Part shown: piece by piece, positions 36,414-47,093 of the stretch | How the letters are laid out: the number at the start of each line of letters is the position of its first letter | Position numbering within the stretch: position 1 is the stretch's first letter | Source: Biscogniauxia marginata | Taxonomy: Eukaryota > Ascomycota > Sordariomycetes > Xylariales > Xylariaceae | Length of the DNA stretch: 64,000 bases | Direction: 5' to 3' | NCBI GenBank assembly: GCA_022695795.1 | Contig: MU404209.1 | Location: 2,158 to 66,157 of the forward strand | Position numbers and translations under genes: made by a program | Notes under the pieces: generated by a model | Told to the model about the DNA's origin: nothing | The model's input: only the letters and a program-made list of their open reading frames with translations | Databases searched by the model: none

Positions 36414-37604
36414 TTAATCATCATTTTCATCTTGTAAGCTATTACTAAGATTTTGCCGCAGCGTGGCAAAACGGGCCCGTAATCGGGCGCGTTCGACTTC
36501 CATCTCATCTTCCACGAAATCTTGAAGTTCGACCCGAAGGTCGAACTTCGCCTCATCGATTGCATCATCTCTTTCTTCCACAACCTCGTCAAGCCGATTT
36601 CTGACAAAATCTACATTCTCCTGAGCTTCTTCGACGGCTTTTTCCAGACTGGACACACGCCTGTCGAGCCCTGCGAGGCTCTGTTGTATGCGGCACTCCA
36701 TGCTGGCCAACCGATCCTCGACCAGGCTTATTAGACGAGCCTCAAAGCCTAGCAACCGCGGCTTCTCCACATCTGGGGTCGAGCTACTACGTCGTGCCCT
36801 TTTACGGGGAGGGGGTGTCGGAGATGGGCTCGAGACCACATCTTCATAACTAGGAGGTTTGCCCGTAGGTGCATCCGCATCTTCACCGGCTTGGTCGTCA
36901 CGGTTACCCAGTAGACAGCCCGGGAGCTGAATGATATATCCGCCGCGGCCAGCGTAGAGGCTCTTCGTCTCGGCGAGCCGGGCGATGGTCTTTAGTGGAT
37001 GCCGGTCACGATCGGAGAAAGCTTGAATGAGGAGCCGCAGGCGCTCATTCGAGAGGCATGTTCGCGGTAGCGAGATATTGAAGCTTAGCTGGCAAGCTAG
37101 CGAGGCCGACGCATCAAGTATTGCGCCAAAGGTTTTGTTCTTTGGCGTCAACAACTTGAAGTCGGGTACAGGCATGACCAGCCCAGGTGGCTTTACGAGC
37201 GTGAAACCGAGACGAGTGGTGGTATGATTCGTTGAGGATGTGTTGTCGGGCCATGACGTATCTAGCGTGAGGGATTGAATTTTTTCGGGCGAGATGAAGA
37301 GATATATACGCGTGGTATGCGACCTTCGTGGAGGGTTGGTACTAGCTTTTAAACCAACGGCACCATGTAACTTGAAGAAAGCCTCGTGATCTGGGCCGTG
37401 GAAGTGCAAGTCGAAGTCTAGTGTAGCGGATTGCTCGCCTTGGGCCCAACGTATAGTGACTGGGGCGTTGGTGATATCGATATTACTATAATTAGTACTG
37501 CTGTTGTCGTTGATATTGTCGTGGATGCTGTTGTTTTCGTTGCTATGGTCGTTATCGGTTGGGCTACAGCACGACAGAGTCGAGGCTTGTGAAGCCGTAG
37601 TCAT
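36414..37604 (-). CDS. Conserved fungal protein with C-terminal coiled coil, function unknown
   Basis: Intronless, 396 residues, ATG at 37604. The N-terminus is Asn/Ser-rich and low in complexity (about 45 residues). A predicted globular part follows: TIRWAQGEQSATLDFDLHFHG, FFKLHGAVGLKAS, TRIYLFISPEKIQSLTL, LKTIARLAETKSLYAGRGGYII. I recall similar proteins as uncharacterised members in Sordariomycete genomes, but know no function. A Pro/Ser-rich linker with a basic patch (PPPRKRARRS, possible nuclear signal) precedes a long acidic/basic heptad region from about 290 to 390 (RISLVEDRLASMECRIQQSL... VEEAQENVDFVRNRLDEVV), which should form a coiled coil. The gene lies between A/T-rich blocks; its stop codon is only a few bases from the block edge, yet the frame is intact and of ordinary composition. 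Confidence 0.75.
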   Translation of the reverse strand: MTTASQASTLSCCSPTDNDHSNENNSIHDNINDNSSTNYSNIDITNAPVTIRWAQGEQSATLDFDLHFHGPDHEAFFKLHGAVGLKASTNPPRRSHTTRIYLFISPEKIQSLTLDTSWPDNTSSTNHTTTRLGFTLVKPPGLVMPVPDFKLLTPKNKTFGAILDASASLACQLSFNISLPRTCLSNERLRLLIQAFSDRDRHPLKTIARLAETKSLYAGRGGYIIQLPGCLLGNRDDQAGEDADAPTGKPPSYEDVVSSPSPTPPPRKRARRSSSTPDVEKPRLLGFEARLISLVEDRLASMECRIQQSLAGLDRRVSSLEKAVEEAQENVDFVRNRLDEVVEERDDAIDEAKFDLRVELQDFVEDEMEVERARLRARFATLRQNLSNSLQDENDD

Positions 37605-38337
37605 TATCTATCTCATCGAGTAAAGGAATGTGGTTAACCTAGACAACCAAGCTTTCAGTTAGTTAATGAACAAATATCAACTCTCTAAAAACAACCCCTG
37701 GTGGTTCCCGCCCTCCCAGGCTTTTTGTTTGGTGAGCAGAGCAGCCTTGACTCTTGATAGCAGGGCGCAGGCGCGGGAGAGGTAGCGGAGGAGGATGGGG
37801 GAAAGGAGAAAAAAAGAGCAGCGCAAGAGGTCGTCCCGCACGTCTCGCCTGACGCATTAACTCAGAGATCAGAGTATCGCTAGCGGCGGCATCGATCATT
37901 ACTGAAAGACACCCCTTTTCCAAGGCCCTAGTTCTTTCATTGGCCGTAGACAATGAGTGGAAGCTAGTAGTTCTGGCCGAGGTCGCGAGTCACCCAAGAT
38001 CGTCCGAGTTTAAGGTCAAGCAGGCGCGCGCGGCTACCCGCTAAGCGGATACCTTTGAACTAGCCCTCGCTTGCGACGTTGTAGGATATAATAATGAAGG
38101 AACTAAGATGGCGATGTAGAATGAAGTACAGGATGGCGGATGAGAGAAGGATGAAGAAGGTGGTTGAAAGTGGATTCGATTCTGCTGAGCGCGCATTGCT
38201 GAGCGGAATCCATCCTACCTAAAGCTAAGATTTAGCGGGTTCCACGTGACTCATACCGCAGCCACATATGATGCGACCTTACTTGCCAGCCACCTGCCAC
38301 TCCTGACGGGAGAGTCTTGGTTGCGAATCGGCCCGTG
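37605..38337. other. Upstream region of coiled-coil gene
   Basis: Ordinary-composition DNA, partly purine-rich (38,090-38,170). The minus-strand frame at 37,663-37,953 has no family pattern. Presumed promoter and 5' untranslated region. Confidence 0.4.
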
Positions 38338-38720
38338 CGTAGATCCTATAAGTGGGTCACTCGATTTCTTATACAAAATCGGGGTTTTTAAATATTAATA
38401 ACTTAACACGTGAAAATCAGAAAATCCCCGAATCTTTTTTTATAGTTATATAATTAATTAATTTAATTAAATGTAAAATCGAAAAATTATAATTATAATA
38501 TATAAAGAAAAACCATAAAATAATTTATATAATTAATTTTAATTTTAATTTTCTCGTGTTTTTTTTATATTTTTAAATCTTGATTTTTATAATTTTACTT
38601 TTAATTAAATTATATAATTAAATATATAATTAAAAAGATTTAATATTTTTTTCGATTTTTATATATTAAGTTATTAATATTTAAAAAGGTTAATTTTATA
38701 TAAAAAATCATTTTATTTAT
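38338..38720. repeat. Foldback element copy F4
   Basis: Left part cctataagtgggtcactcga then ttatacaaaatcggggtttt; right part a degraded complement (aaaaaggttaattttata, aaaatcattttatttatta). Left edge approximate; the right end abuts or is cut by F5. Confidence 0.55.
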
Positions 38721-38722
38721 TA

Positions 38723-39152
38723 TAACGTATTATATAAATAAGTAAACGAAATAAGCTTATAAATAAAATGGTTTTTTATATAAAATAAACTTTTTCGAAA
38801 ATTTATAAATTTACGCGTAAAAATTAAAAAAATCTCAAACTTTTTTTTAATTATATAATTATATAGTTTAATTAAAATAAAATTCAAAAAAAAAAGTGAA
38901 AAAACATGAAAAACCACGTAAAAACTAAAATTAAAATAAAACGTATAAACTTTTTTACGTATTTCTTTATATATTTCACTTTTTTTTTCTTTTTTTTTTA
39001 GTTAAATTATATAATTATATAATTAAAAAAAAAGGTTCGAGATTTTTCTAATTTTTACGCGTAAATTTATGAATTTTTGAAAAAGTCGATTTTATATAAA
39101 AAACCGTTTCGTTTGCAAGCTTGTTTCGTTTACTTGTTTATATAGTATATTA
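38723..39152. repeat. Foldback element copy F5
   Basis: About 430 bp: taacgtattatataaataag ... cgaaataagcttataaataa ... aaactttttcgaaaattt on the left, aaaaagtcgattttatataa ... cgtttgcaagcttgtttcg ... gtatatta on the right. Arms complementary apart from RIP-like substitutions. Confidence 0.8.
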
Positions 39153-39429
39153 TTAAAAAAACAAGTTAAATATAATTAATATATTTTTATAAAAAAGAAA
39201 TAAAACAAGATAAACGCTTATTTTATCTTAATAAAAAAAAGGAAGTTTATTTTTATATATTTGTTTTAAGTTAATTTTTAATTTATAAAATATATATTAA
39301 TATTAATTATAATAAATATATACCTTATATTAAGCTTATTTATAATACTATTCGCGAGTTTTTATTTATTTATTAAAATATAATGCAAATATATATAAAG
39401 TGTATAAATAATAATAAAATTATATTGAA

Positions 39430-39550
39430 AAAGGAGAAGCTTTATAAGCTGGAGGCTTACAAGCTTCGTTTTATAAACTTTTATCTCCTTTATTTAACTA
39501 GGTTATTTAAAGCTAGGGCTTACAAAGTCCTTTAAACTTTTATAGCCCTA
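39430..39550. repeat. Dispersed ~120-bp repeat, copy 2 (inverted)
   Basis: Inverted relative to 32,150-32,272; shares ggactttgtaagcc (as its complement here), the clustered aagctt sites and the ctcc/ggag end. RIP-like differences separate the copies. Confidence 0.6.
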
Positions 39551-39720
39551 TATTAAAATATATATAATTTATTTATAATAAAAACACTTTATATATTAAT
39601 ATTAAAAAAAGTTTTATAAATTAATTATAAATATTTATAATATTTTAAAAGAATTTTATATGTTTTAATTTTATTTATAATTAAATTAAATTATAAAAAT
39701 ATTTCGTAAATTATTATAAA

Positions 39721-39956
39721 TAATATATTATATAAATAAGTAAATAAAACAAGCTTATAAATAAAATAGTTTTTTATATAAAATCGACTTTTTCGAAAAA
39801 ATTTAAATCTTTTTTAATTATATAACTATATAATTATATAATTAAAGAGAAAGGTCCGAGATTTTTTTCGAATTTTTACGTAGAAAATTATGAATTTTTG
39901 AAAAAAATCGATTTTATATAAAAATTATTTTATTTACTTACTTATATAATACGTTA
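39721..39956. repeat. Foldback element copy F6 (internally deleted)
   Basis: Left end taatatattatataaataag with the core aaaatcgactttttcgaaa; right end aaaaaaatcgattttatata to acgtta. Only about 236 bp, so most of the centre is missing. Confidence 0.7.
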
Positions 39957-39993
39957 TTTTAACTTTTTAAAATATTTAATTTTTATATAAAAT

Positions 39994-40423
39994 TATTACG
40001 ACCCACCCAGACCAAAGGGGTCTTTTGAGCAAGGTTAATAAACTAGTGACGAAGTAACTTCGAGTAATCACTTAAGTAAACTAAGAATAAGATCTATTGT
40101 GATCTAAGTACGACTAAATCACGATAAATCTATATAAAACAATTAAAGAAAATAATAAGCATTGCTTTTAAGAAATAGTTATATAAATAACCTGGAATTT
40201 CCTATATATTTAGTTATTTATTTTAGTTTTTTAGCTATTAATTTAAAATTATAATTACTTTTTAATATTATAATAAAAGTACCTTGAAATCTTTTTAACA
40301 AATAAAACATTATAAATCTTTTAAATTAACCTCGATTTATTATTACCTTTAAAACAAGAAAAGACTAGTACATACTTACTTGTGAAGTTAGTTAACTAGG
40401 AAAATATAAAGAGGTTCGTCACA
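39994..40423 (-). mobile_element. Solo LTR, copy 1, with 5-bp target duplication
   Basis: 430 bp. Read on the minus strand it begins TGTGACGAACCTC and ends GGTCGTAATA (probably TAACA before G-to-A change on the other strand). A perfect 5-bp duplication, aaaat, flanks it (39,989-39,993 and 40,424-40,428). A second copy in opposite orientation lies at 53,455-53,883. TG...CA-type ends plus 5-bp duplications are characteristic of LTR retrotransposons; no internal retroelement region adjoins it, so it is a solo LTR. It is less decayed than its surroundings. Confidence 0.8.
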
Positions 40424-41066
40424 AAAATCGGAAAATTTAAAATTTAAATAAAACTTAATTTTATTTATTTACTTATAAAAGATATTAAATAATACGAAGT
40501 TATAAAGGTATTTATATATTAAAATATATATATTATTAAATAAATTAAATAAAAAATTATAAATATAATTAATTATATTTTTATTATAACCACCTTTTTT
40601 TATTATTATTATTTTAATATACACTTTTTATTATATAATTTTTAAAACCTTATTTCATAATATTATTAAGCTTATTTATAATTTAATTATTATTTAACAT
40701 TATAAAATAAAAAGTTTTTTAATTAATATAATATATATTTATTATTTATATAACTTATTTTGAAATCGTTTTATATAAATTTATTTAAAAAGGTTAATAT
40801 AAATATTTAATATTTAATTTAACTTATATTTATATATATTTAAATAGCGAAATGATAGGCCTTTTGAACCTTTAAATGTAATAATCCTTAGAGAGGTGTA
40901 TAATCTTTTATTACACGGGAAAATAAGATTTAAGTAGACTGACTGAGTGGTGACTTTTCTCTATCTAAGAGACAACATTCGTATCTCATACTAAGAGTAC
41001 AGCAGACAGCTAAGTCTTAGTAACGGCGTGTGCGTGTAAGAACATATATCATATAAGCCCGTCTAC
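40424..41066. other. A/T-rich block end and 3' flank of oxidase gene
   Basis: Includes a repeat at about 40,488-40,675 (aatacgaagttataaagg ... aaaaccttatttcataata) whose direct second copy lies at 44,733-44,915. From 40,855 composition returns to normal before the oxidase stop codon. Confidence 0.5.
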
Positions 41067-43000
41067 TCATGGATATTCTGTTGGCAAGGCATTGGAATAC
41101 TTGAAGACATTGCTAGGGTCCCATGCTTTCTTCAACTGGACAAGCTTAGGAAGCTTGTCCTTCCCATAAATCTGCTCAATTGTCTCGTCGCCATGGGAAT
41201 AGTTCACGTATACCGCTAGGTCAGGATATCCTGACGTAGCAGCAATATCCTGGCGTAGCTCACTCGCGAGAGCATTCGCTACCTCCTCTACGGGATTTCC
41301 TAGGCTAGGCCAGGACATTTGGAACATACTATACACATGTTAGCTTTGCAGCTTATCGAATCGAAAGCGTAGACGGTATTTACGCACAAGTTACCCTTCG
41401 CATCCCGCCAAGGATACGCAGTAGCGTCATCTGGCACTGCAGCTACGGCCTGGTTAGAGAATATCTCCAATACGGCAGTGCTCGACCGCCCATCCGGATT
41501 GGCCTTATAAAATGCATCGAATTTATCGAAGGTCGACTTCAGAGTCTCGGCCGCAAATCTACGGACGTTAACAGAGAATATATCTTGAATGCGCCCTGGC
41601 GTACACATCACAGGCACCGAGCTAAAAAGGATTGTCCGCTGTACATGGCTGTATGGGACGTAATTGGTGCGCAGAACTGGAGGATTGAGACTGAGAAATG
41701 GTGCAAGAACTTGGCGAGCTTCTGACTCAGGTCCACTATACAAAAATGTAGCCAAGATCTGAGTCTTCACATAATGTAAGTTTGATAGTCAGGGAAATTA
41801 GCCGGATTTAGCACATACTGTGTTAGAATCGTTGTCCCAGAGAATGACAGTGCAAAGTGCTAGCTCTGCAGGCATCTTGTCTTGAAACGACTGTAGAACA
41901 TCGAAGTAGGCTGATTTAGCATCCGCCGGATAGATAGCGTCGACAGTAAAGACCTGTGCATCGTTGACAGCCTTTTTGAGTTTGTATGTTGCCGACGTGA
42001 TGATGCCAAAATTAGCTCCAGCACCACGAATAGCCCAGAACAAGTCTGGATTGTCTCTCTCGGATACGTCGACGAGATCTCCATCGGCTGTAACAAGGCG
42101 TGCAGAAATGAGGCAATCTATCATCAAGCCGAAAAGTCCCTGAAAGGGTCCTATGCCAGCGCCGAGCGTCACGCCAATTGTGCCGACACTAGGGCAAGAG
42201 CCGATAGCTTCGAGTGGTCAACATTCCGAAGCCTAATGAACAGGCATGCACTGGCCGATGATAGGGAATGTATACTACTCTGGTGACATTGGATACCGGA
42301 GTGACTAAAATTGGCTATCTCCCAGATATAACATCTGTGATTGACAGTCTAAAACTCGATAAATAGGAAGTAACTTACGAAATTCGTACCCTGCCTGCTC
42401 TACAGGAACAGTGACGTCGCCAAGCTTGGTCCCTGCGCCAACAGTCACGGTGCCGGCGACTTTGTCGACGTCGATGGCATTCATCTGGCTAAGGTCGATG
42501 GCCAACCCACCACGGAGTCTGCCTAGTGTAGTGCAATAGCCGTGACGACCTCCCGTAGCCAGGATCGAGATATTAGAGGCCCTCGCGACTTTGACCTAGA
42601 ACGTATGGGATTAACATTATAAGCTTCACATTTAAAGGGTTCTAGTTATCTCACAATCTTCGCAACAATCTCCTCGCTGGTTGGTAAGGCAACCGCGGAA
42701 TACTTTGGAGCCTCGTAGATAGACCATCGTGTTGTTGCGTTGGTGAAGGCACTGGTCCCAGGGTAGTAGACTTGCGCGTCAGCGGGCCATGATATGTCCT
42801 TGCTGTCGAAAAAAGACATGTCTTCCATGACCAGACAGACGACTGGCGATCACGGATATTGCGCACTGAATCAAGTACAGGAGACTTCTTGGAAATAATC
42901 TTGGTCTCAGAATCAGCTTCAGTAATCTTTAGACATGTGGGATGAAGATGCACTCACTTGGGACTGCAGCCCATAAAACACTGGTACAGGATGTAAGCAT
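41067..43000 (-). CDS. FAD-linked oxidase (PCMH/BBE family)
   Basis: Six exons read by hand: 43000-42958, 42842-42655, 42595-42379, 42207-41819, 41764-41388, 41328-41067 (1476 nt, 491 residues). All junctions are GT-AG and keep frame. The 43-nt first exon is the least certain; without it the protein would start at the ATG at 42828 (472 residues). Features: ATTRWSIYEAPKYSAVALP (family start), KVARASNISILATGGRHGY (flavin loop, the His being the likely 8-alpha-histidyl FAD attachment), GSCPSVGTIGVTLGAGIG, DNPDLFWAIRGAGANFGIIT (FAD-binding core), and the C-terminal BBE segment AVYVNYSHGD...LVQLKKAWDPSNVFKY. The family oxidises alcohols, sugars or alkaloid-like substrates with O2 and often belongs to secondary-metabolite clusters, but no such neighbours are seen. 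The hydrophobic N-terminus may be a secretion signal. Substrate unknown. Confidence 0.85.
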
Positions 43001-43099
43001 TGTGTCTAGCTGATCTAGTGCTGACAGGAGACCAGCAAGGAACCGCCCTTATCAAGCTCACCAGGAATCCCTTTTACTCCCTAACCCTTCCTTCGTTTG

Positions 43100-43620
43100 T
43101 TCTTGTCATGGGATTTAGGTGCTTGGGTACATGAGCCCGAGCTAAAAGCGGCGACGGTGACAAAGGCACTCGCCAGATCGCAAGAGAAGGCGATCCTCTT
43201 CATTTCCAAAACCCCGAAGGACGCTCCGACTGGCACCACACCGGGCTCTCGCAGACTGTCCGCAACCGAGTCGACGCAGAGGCTTGGGCCGACTGGGAAG
43301 TACTAAGCGTAGCAGCCTCCTATTTTGATGTCGTTCTCGGGGGAATACCAGTCACGCCCACACCAAGCACGGGCGGAACGAGCATACCGGCGCTCGAGGG
43401 AGTGGTATAGCACATTGCCAATCGCCGGAGGATGCCCCCAGGCCGGGGCAACAGCTAACCAGGAGAAGTTAGGCAATAGCGCAGTACTTGCCCAACCGGG
43501 CAGAGCCTAGAGGCCGGAGGGAGCTTCGCCAGGCTCCGCCCCGCTCCACCCAACCCACCGCAGGCCCCAATCACGGAGAGCCAACGTACACTAAGGTGGC
43601 ACGGTTAACTATAAAGCTAA
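43100..43620. other. G/C-rich islet of unknown origin
   Basis: About 500 bp much richer in G and C than its surroundings and not RIP-decayed, although an A/T-rich repeat block begins at 43,640. Several short frames overlap on the plus strand, none matching a family I know; one frame (about 43,190-43,405) reads fairly protein-like with no stop, but has no clear start or splice sites. Could be a gene remnant, a recent transposon fragment or transferred DNA. Confidence 0.35.
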
Positions 43621-43853
43621 AATGAAAAAACTATTTTTAGGGCATGTTTTTACTCTAAACCAACCACATGAAAGATAGGTTTTATAATACTTAATTAAAT
43701 GAAAAACTACCATTACAAGGTATTACAATGAAGAATAACGGCTATTTAAATAAATAATCGTTATTTATAAAATAAATATTATTTATAAAAAAGTATTACT
43801 TATTAAACCTTTTAATTACTTAGGTTTTTTTAAATAAATATATATATTATTAT

Positions 43854-44305
43854 TAATATTATATAAGTAAATACATAAAACAAGCTCGCGAACAAAATGG
43901 GTTTTTATATAAAATCGACTTTTTCGAAAATTTATAACTTTACACTTAAAAGTCGGAAAAATCTCGAACCTTTTTTTCTAGTTATAAAACTATATAGTTT
44001 AACTAAAATAAAATTCCAAAAAATTAATATTAAAAACATAAAAAAAACGCGTAAAAACTAAAATTATAATAAAACGTATAAACCTTTTTACGTATTTCTT
44101 TATATTTTTTTACTTTTTATTTTTTTACTTTTTATTTTTTTTCTTTTTATTTTAATTAAACTATATAATTATATAACTAAAAAAAAGATCCGAGATTTTT
44201 ACGACTTTTATATATAAAGTTATAAATTTTCGAAAAAGTCGATTTTATATAAAAAACTATTTTATTTGCGAGCTTGTTTTGTTTACTTGCTTATATAATA
44301 CGTTA
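43854..44305. repeat. Foldback element copy F7
   Basis: About 452 bp. Left: atataagtaaatacataaaa, caagctcgcgaacaaaatgg, ataaaatcgactttttcga. Right: ttcgaaaaagtcgattttat, tttgcgagcttgttttgttt, acttgcttatataatacgtta. It keeps several CpG and GC dinucleotides, so its decay is moderate. Confidence 0.85.
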
Positions 44306-45163
44306 TTTTAAATATATAAATTAATTCTTTTAATTTAAAAAGTTATTATTATATTATTTATATTTATATAAATAATATATATACTTTTTTATAATTTTAA
44401 TATAAATTAAATATTTTAAAAAATTAAAAAATTAATAATAACTTACGAAATATTTTTATAATTAACTTATAAAAAGTTTTATTATAAAGTAAAACTACTT
44501 ATTTTCGAGAAATAAATTATATTTTTAATAAGTAATATAAAACTAAAGATAAATAATTATAAATAAAAAATAGGTTTATAAGTTAAAAAATCTTATAATT
44601 AATAATAAAAAGGTTTTTACAAAGTAATAATTAAATAAAAACGATATAATATATATATTTATATAATAAATAAAAAAGTATTTAATAATTTAAATTTTAA
44701 AGAATTTTAATTTAATTCAATTATTATTAATTTTAATGCGAGGTTATAAAGGGGTACGTATTAAAGGTATATACCACTAAATTAATAAAGAGATTTATAA
44801 ATATAACTAGTTATAACCTTATTATAACCACTTTCTTATTATCATCATTTTAATACAAACTTTTCATTATATAGTTTTTAAAACCTTATTTTATAACATT
44901 AAATTCTTTATTTTAATTTTAAAAGGCTTTAACTTTAAAAGTATAATTAATTAATTAATATAAATTACGCTTTAAAAAACTTAATACTTAATATAAAAAA
45001 AGTATTTAATTTTTAAAGTATAAAATTAAATAAAACGATTTAAATAATAATAATTCTTAATTAATTTCAATGCGACGTAAATGATTTTTAATAATTAAAA
45101 ATGTAATAATTATAAAATTTCGTTTACAAATTTATTTTATTTACTTATTTATATAATACGTTA
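44306..45163. repeat. Truncated large element, right end preserved (E4)
   Basis: From about 44,985 to 45,163 the sequence matches the right inverted repeat of E1/E3 (aaattacgctttaaaaaact ... atataatacgtta); the part before it resembles their interior. The left end is lost at F7. A dispersed repeat (44,733-44,915) lies inside. Confidence 0.5.
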
Positions 45164-45282
45164 TAATATATTTTATAATTTTTATATAAATATAATTAAA
45201 GTTTAATAAAATAAATCAAGAGGATTTTTTATTTTTTATTATTATAAAGTATTTTAATATCTCTTTAAATTTTATTTAATTA

Positions 45283-45620
45283 TAACGTATTATATAAACG
45301 AGTAAGCTATATAAACAAGTAAGTTACTCGATATATTATATAAAATCAAGTTTTTAAAAAATTTATAACTTTATATATAAAAATCGTAAAAATCGTAAAC
45401 CTTTTTTTAATTATATAATTACGTAATATAATTAAATGTAAAATTAGAAAATTTTTAAATTTAAATATTTAATAAAAAAGTCTATGCATTTTTTTTCGCG
45501 TTTTTTATATATATATATTAATTTGAACTTTTCCGATTTTTAAGTGTAAAGTTATAAATTTTTGAAAAACTTGATTTTATATAATATATTAAGTGGCTTA
45601 CTTGCTTATATAATACATTA
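45283..45620. repeat. Foldback element copy F8 (variant core)
   Basis: About 338 bp. Left: taacgtattatataaacgag, two 17-bp units, then tatataaaatcaagttttta; right: aaaaacttgattttatataa, tatattaagtggcttacttg, cttatataatacatta. The core is tcaagttt rather than tcgacttt, and both arms share it, so the change predates the arm divergence or was corrected between arms. Confidence 0.8.
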
Positions 45621-45756
45621 AATAAAAATTGGTTTCGTTATAATTAAATTATTATTAATTATAATAATAAAAAATTTATTTTAAAAAAATTAATAAGTTT
45701 TTATATATTTTAATTATAAAAATACTTTTTTTATTAATTTAATTATTAATATATTA

Positions 45757-46192
45757 TAACGTGTCTTATATATAAGTAAGCCATATAAGCGAGTAAACTA
45801 CTTAATTTCTTATATAAAATCGACTTTTTAAAAAATTTATAACTTCGCACGTAAAGATCGTAAAAATCTCGGACCTTTTTCTTTAATTATATAACTATTC
45901 ATTTTAATTAAAAATAAAAATAAAGAAATTAATTTTAAAAAACGCGAAAAGAAAACGCGTAAAAACTAAAATTAAAATAAAACGTATAAATCTTTTTATT
46001 AAAGATTTAAATTTAAAATTTTTTTAATTTTATATTTAGTTATTTTATATAATTATATAACTAAAAAAAAAAAGATTCGAGACTTTTCCGACTTTTACGT
46101 ACGAAGTTATAAATTTTTGAAAAAGTCGAATTTATATAAGAAATTAAGTGGCCTACTCGCTTGTGTGGCTTACTTGCATATAAGACACGTTA
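45757..46192. repeat. Foldback element copy F9 (full length, well preserved ends)
   Basis: About 436 bp. Left: taacgtgtcttatatataag, aagcgagtaaactacttaat, aaatcgactttt. Right: gaaaaagtcgaatttatata, agaaattaagtggcctactc, gcttgtgtggcttacttgca, tataagacacgtta. The right arm keeps both 17-bp units in nearly undecayed form (ggcctactcgcttgtgt), the best guide to the original sequence. Confidence 0.85.
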
Positions 46193-46331
46193 ATTATATA
46201 ATTAAAGAAAAAGGTCCGAGATTTCTTTGATTTTTACATGGAAAGTTATAAATTTTCGAAAAAGTTAATTTTATATAAAAACCCATTTTATTCGCGAGCT
46301 TGTTTTATTTATTTATTTATATAATATATTA
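46193..46331. repeat. Foldback element copy F10 (right half only)
   Basis: Directly abuts F9: aaaggtccgagatttctttg ... ttttcgaaaaagttaatttt ... ttcgcgagcttgttttattt, ending tataatatatta. The left arm is absent, so this copy was cut by insertion of F9 or by deletion. Confidence 0.65.
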
Positions 46332-47093
46332 ATGTTTTTTAAATTTTAATATTACTTTATAAAATTATAACTTTATTAATAAATTTATAAAAATATATAA
46401 TAAATTATATTATAATAAAATAACTTAGTTATTTTTAATATTATATTATTATAAAAAAGTTTTAATGTGAAAAAAATTAATAATATTTATTTATCGCCGG
46501 AAAGCCCCCCCCCCCCCCCCAGAAATTTGGAAAGGGAGAGCAAGCATCTCTGGCAATTATTCTCTGTTTACGGACGTAATGGTGACCCTATATTCCATCA
46601 TTCTTAGTGCGTTATGCACATACCATATCCCTTGACATTACCCTACCGCCCCCGTAATCAACTTATTGAAGTTGGTGGAACTATAGAAACTGCAAGACCA
46701 GAGGGGGGAGGAATTGAGGTTGGGATCTAACCAAGTGTGTTAGTATCTAAATATGAAGGAGAAGAGGTAGAGTTGACGTATGAAGCATGTTAACAAGTAG
46801 CTAAGTTAACCCTGGGTGTCTAGTCCTATGTATCGGATATCCTCATAAGGTGACTTAGGACAAGATGGCGGATAGACTAGTTCCGAAATGTGTTGATACT
46901 ACCTATACTGCTTGCTTGTTTATTATCTACCTGGTATCTAACACGGACATGTTAGGGACCTTCCCACATCTTAAGCCTCGAAGTGCACGATGGCTACTCC
47001 CTGCCATTATGGCTATGAGCCCATCCATCAATCCCCAATATATTCCACCACCTGATCTCCTCTCATGCCAAACCGCCGGTATGTCAGACCTAG
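46332..47093. other. Block edge with C16 run, then 3' flank
   Basis: A/T-rich to about 46,495, then a run of 16 C (46,505-46,520) exactly at the switch to ordinary DNA. The short frames at 46,865-47,185 lie opposite the 3' end of the next gene and show no pattern. Confidence 0.45.

Noticed and set aside
37663..37953. Minus-strand 96-residue frame upstream of the coiled-coil gene
   Set aside because: Pro/Leu/Arg-rich without known motif; sits in a probable promoter region.
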